DNA from: Anaerobutyricum hallii
Lineage (GTDB): Bacteria; Bacillota; Clostridia; Lachnospirales; Lachnospiraceae
Reading direction: 5' to 3'
Length of the DNA: 64,000 bases
Assembly (NCBI RefSeq): GCF_900209925.1
Contig: NZ_LT907978.1
Span: 542,001-606,000 of the forward strand
The translations under genes were made by a program, and so were the position numbers. A model generated the notes under the pieces. That model did no database searches. It was not told the origin of the DNA and saw only the letters and a program-made list of their open reading frames with translations. Numbering within the stretch: position 1 is the stretch's first letter; each line of letters begins with the position of its first letter. This document shows positions 60,866 through 64,000 of this stretch, in pieces.

Positions 60866-63800
60866 ATGAAAAAACTATTTAGCAGGTGCAGTTGGCTTAT
60901 AACTGTGCTGATATGTTTAGGTATTCTGTTTTCAGTAAAAACGTTTGCTAAGGACAGTGCTGCTGATGATTCATTAAGTGGATCTTTAGGGAAGAATATT
61001 ACATGGACGTTAGAAGGAAGTTCTGATTCTGGATATACTATTCGTATAAGTGGTAGTGGAGATACACCGGATTACGATTATATTAGTGATATTCCATGGT
61101 ATTCTCACATTAATGAGATTAAAAGCGTTGTTGTTGAAGAGGGAATTACAGGTTTAGGAAAATCATCTTTTTATAAAAGTACAAGTATCCAATCTGTTAA
61201 ATTAGCAGATAGTGTTCGTTCGATTGGAGAAATGTGTTTTTTTCGGAATGGATCTTTGGAAAAAATTGAATTGGGGAACGGCCTGACATCTATTGGGGAA
61301 GCGGCTTTTTCAGTTAGTAACCTAAAAAAAGTTTCTTTACCTATAGGGATTACACATATTGAGTCAGATACATTTTATGGCTGTAAACAGCTTGAAAGTA
61401 TTAATCTTGAACACGTAAAAAGCATTGGTAGAAGGACTTTCTACATTTGTTCTAATTTGTCGGGTATTCATTTATCAACAGATCTTCAACAACTGGAGTA
61501 TGCGGCTTTTCGTGGATGTAGTTCTATTGATAAGGTTAATATTGGAAGTAAACTGAGTGAATTAAGTGAACAGGTATTTGCTGAGTGTTCGTCTTTAAAA
61601 GAGATTTATATACCTGATAATATTACAGCGATTCAGAAAGCGGCTTTTTATGAGTGTACTGCTCTTGGGCAGGTAACTGGAGCTAAGAGTGTAGAAGTGC
61701 TGGGAGAGATGGCTTTTAATGGTGCAAAATCTCTTGAAACGTATCCTTTCGGTGATAAAGTTTGGTCTATTGGAAACAGTGCATTTTCTGGTTGTTCATC
61801 TTTTAAGATTGATAAAATTCCTGACAGTGTAACATTTATGGGAACATGGGCCTTTGGCAAAACAGCAATCGAAACTATTGAGTTTGGCAGTGGATTGACA
61901 TATATTAATTCTTATGCTTTCTCATATTGCTCAAACTTAACAAAAGTTACGCTACCAGCCAATATGCAGTCTATTAAAATATATGCCTTTTCTCATTGTC
62001 CCAAATTAAAAAATGTAATTTTTACAGAAGGTTTGAAAACAATTAATGAAGGAGCCTTTACAGGTTCTATTATTAAAGAAGCTGTAATTCCTAAGTCAGT
62101 ATCTGCTATAGGCAGTAGAGCATTTCCGGATAGTACAAAGCTGACTTTACTCAATGACAAATTGACAAATATGGGAGGAAATACATATAAAGTAATTCAT
62201 AAGGCTAAAGCCTCTTTTTACTATAATTATGATTATGCCTATGAAGTTCTTGAGTTGGTGAATAAGATTAGAAAAGAAAATAATCTTGAGCCGGTGACTA
62301 TGGATGTTGATTTACTTGATAATGCCATGTATAGAGCTTCTGAACTTGCTCTGTATTTTAGTCATCAATCACCTATGGGATTTACAGCAATCGGTACAAC
62401 AGAAAATTGTGCATTAGGTCAGAAAACTCCTCAGAAGGTTGTAGATGCTTGGATGTCGGATGAACACAAATATCCTATTCTCTCATCAGATTTTACTGCA
62501 ATAGGCATTGGAGCTGTCGAATCAAACGGTCAGCTACACTGGACACAAGAATTTTTATCTAAGGTATCAGAAGAAGCGATGCAATCTTCTTATAAAAATG
62601 GGAATCAGATTAATACGATTAAATATACAACAGATATTGTAAACAATTTTTATCCTGAACAAGAATTGGTCAAGATTAAGGAAAAAGGAAATAGTTCTAT
62701 CGTAAGTATCCTAAAGCGAGCGGTTCTATTACCTGATTCCGTCCATTATGTATCTTCTGATGAAAAGGTATGTACAGTTTCCAAAGATGGTAAGCTTACT
62801 GGTAAGGAAGCGGGAAATGCAACAATTACAATTTATGCTGCAGATAGCGCTGATGAATATGCTCTGCAAACGACAGTCCAGGTGGAAGTACAACATAATT
62901 GGCAGTCGAAATATACAATTGATAAAGAACCTACTTGTACAGAGAATGGTAGTCAGAGTATTCATTGTGATGTTTGTAATGCAATTAATCAAGATAGAGT
63001 AGGAGTAATCAAAGCAACTGGACATAAATGGTCTGCTTGGGAAGTGACAAAAGAAGCAAGCGAGACAGAGGAAGGAAGTCGAAGAAGAGTCTGTGAGAAT
63101 GATGCGACTCACATGGAGATAGAAGTAATCCCTGTTTTAGCTCATGTGCATAAGTTGATGAAGGTAGAAGCAAAGAAAGCAACATGTACAGAAGACGGAA
63201 ATAAGGAATACTATGTATGTTCCAGTTGTAAGAAACTTTTTGCCGATGCTGACATTGGAAAAGAAATCAACAAAGAAGATACCGTAATCAAGGCAACAGG
63301 TCACAAAGCAGAAAAGATAGCTGGAAAAGCAGCAACGTATACAGAGAATGGCTTAACAGAAGGAAGTAAGTGTTCTATCTGTGGAACAGTTATCGTTGCT
63401 CAGAAGGTAATTCCTAAAAAGGATATTAAAGGAGATGTTAAAAATCCGACTTCTGTTAATAGGGTAGAAAAGAAAATTACAGGAAATAGGAGTGATGGAG
63501 ATATTAAAGATTCAACATTTAACAGTCTCCAGTTAAGAGCTAAAAAGGCAGGAAAAAATTATATCAATCTGTCTTGGACAAAGGTTAAAGGTGCTTCTGG
63601 TTATATTATCTATGGTAATAGATGTAATTCGAATGGAAAAGTATATCCACTTAGAAAAGTTATAAGTACGGCAAAAATGTGTCAGAAAATTATGAAGCTG
63701 AAGAAAGGCACCTATTATAAGTATGTAGTTATTGCTTATAAAATGACAGGGGCAGGTCAGAAAGTAATTGCATCTTCAAAGACTATTCATGTGGCAACTG

Positions 63801-64000
63801 CTGGAGGCAAGGTTGGTAACTATAAGAAAGTGAAACTTAACAAGAAAATAGTCAAGTTAAAATGTGGGAAAGTCTTCAAGATAAAGGCAGAACAGGTACC
63901 TGAAAAGAAGAAGCTAAAGGTAAAAAGACATAGGGATCTTTGTTTCGAGTCATCAAATCCTGCCATTGCTGCAGTGAGTGCTTCTGGTAGAGTGAAAGCA
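60866..64000 (+). CDS. large secreted BspA-like LRR / CAP-domain / Ig-like surface protein (partial, runs off window)
   Basis: At least 1045 codons open to the window end. ATG 60866 after GGAGGAGG. Signal peptide 1-28 (LITVLICLGILFSVKTFA). Residues about 35-440: BspA-type leucine-rich repeats (SIQSVKLADSVRSIGEMCFF, LEKIELGNGLTSIGEAAF). About 450-570: CAP/SCP-like domain (YEVLELVNKIRKENNLEPVT, MYRASELALYFSH, TENCALG). Then a bacterial Ig-like domain, three Cys-paired modules (CTENGSQSIHCDVC, CTEDGNKEYYVCSSC), a fibronectin-like part (INLSWTKVKGASGYIIYGN), and a second Ig-like start. Likely a host- or matrix-binding wall protein. Confidence 0.88.
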   Translation, partial: MKKLFSRCSWLITVLICLGILFSVKTFAKDSAADDSLSGSLGKNITWTLEGSSDSGYTIRISGSGDTPDYDYISDIPWYSHINEIKSVVVEEGITGLGKSSFYKSTSIQSVKLADSVRSIGEMCFFRNGSLEKIELGNGLTSIGEAAFSVSNLKKVSLPIGITHIESDTFYGCKQLESINLEHVKSIGRRTFYICSNLSGIHLSTDLQQLEYAAFRGCSSIDKVNIGSKLSELSEQVFAECSSLKEIYIPDNITAIQKAAFYECTALGQVTGAKSVEVLGEMAFNGAKSLETYPFGDKVWSIGNSAFSGCSSFKIDKIPDSVTFMGTWAFGKTAIETIEFGSGLTYINSYAFSYCSNLTKVTLPANMQSIKIYAFSHCPKLKNVIFTEGLKTINEGAFTGSIIKEAVIPKSVSAIGSRAFPDSTKLTLLNDKLTNMGGNTYKVIHKAKASFYYNYDYAYEVLELVNKIRKENNLEPVTMDVDLLDNAMYRASELALYFSHQSPMGFTAIGTTENCALGQKTPQKVVDAWMSDEHKYPILSSDFTAIGIGAVESNGQLHWTQEFLSKVSEEAMQSSYKNGNQINTIKYTTDIVNNFYPEQELVKIKEKGNSSIVSILKRAVLLPDSVHYVSSDEKVCTVSKDGKLTGKEAGNATITIYAADSADEYALQTTVQVEVQHNWQSKYTIDKEPTCTENGSQSIHCDVCNAINQDRVGVIKATGHKWSAWEVTKEASETEEGSRRRVCENDATHMEIEVIPVLAHVHKLMKVEAKKATCTEDGNKEYYVCSSCKKLFADADIGKEINKEDTVIKATGHKAEKIAGKAATYTENGLTEGSKCSICGTVIVAQKVIPKKDIKGDVKNPTSVNRVEKKITGNRSDGDIKDSTFNSLQLRAKKAGKNYINLSWTKVKGASGYIIYGNRCNSNGKVYPLRKVISTAKMCQKIMKLKKGTYYKYVVIAYKMTGAGQKVIASSKTIHVATAGGKVGNYKKVKLNKKIVKLKCGKVFKIKAEQVPEKKKLKVKRHRDLCFESSNPAIAAVSASGRVKA

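Noticed and set aside
62729-63112. Minus-strand 127-codon frame inside the surface protein gene
   Set aside because: The plus-strand frame is continuous with recognisable domains through this region; the other is a shadow.

Overview
The window looks like a low-GC, spore-forming gut Firmicute of the Lachnospiraceae type (an Anaerobutyricum/Anaerostipes-like genome is my guess from gene content, not a measured assignment). Evidence: cotJABC spore-coat genes, IS200/IS605 and Rpn-type transposase remnants, DUF3990/DUF3791 cassettes, strong AGGAGG ribosome sites, class I L(+)-tartrate dehydratase, TRAP transport, and a BspA-like/CAP surface protein. No rRNA, tRNA or CRISPR array was seen.

Layout. 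1-1403: decayed IS605-type element (tnpA 3' end, frameshifted tnpB, omegaRNA/right end). 1429-3031: Rpn transposase remnants flanking a three-gene DUF3990/unknown/DUF3791 cassette. 3314-14605: the cotJA-cotJB-cotJC operon (minus strand), with cotJC split by a 10.1-kb element (3735-13856) that carries a serine recombinase, an AAA/PD-DEXK protein, a secreted phosphatase behind a PhoP-box-like array, a YibE/F protein and metNIQ. The element ends share the 6-bp core GTACCT; joining them restores the cotJC frame exactly and would create a perfect 13+2+13 palindrome on the excised circle. This is the architecture of skin-like, sporulation-linked intervening elements and is the main discovery candidate here.

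15216-17393: two COG0523 metal GTPases, one with four His-rich tandem repeats. 18558-21859: NSS transporter, HPr-like protein and L-serine dehydratase sdaAB. 21903-26440: IscR-like Rrf2 regulator, split chromate transporter, LysR, Rpn nuclease. 26952-37472: sulfate-to-cysteine/homocysteine block (cysK, CymR-like regulator, aprA-aprB, cysD-cysN, metY, siroheme sulfite reductase, TusA, thioredoxin and an HcyS/HcyF/HcyD-like thiocarboxylate carrier set). 38023-43047: two GntR regulators, DUF2442, SLC13 permease and ttdAB. 44453-60174: a shikimate/quinate-type gene set (chorismate mutase-shikimate kinase fusion, two shikimate/quinate dehydrogenases, type I dehydroquinase, AsbF-like TIM barrel, an OYE-type ene-reductase, MFS and TRAP transporters) broken by a PadR-DUF1700 module. 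60866-64000: start of a large LRR/CAP/Ig-like secreted protein that runs off the window.

Almost every gap over 400 bp is filled with interspersed palindromic repeats. At least three core types (A about 125 bp, B about 125 bp, D about 265 bp) share similar outer motifs (cAGACG...CTG), and their stems differ between copies by paired, compensating changes. Several sit directly at stop codons, and their terminal sequence actually supplies the stop codon. They are therefore probably selected as RNA or DNA hairpins and appear mobile.
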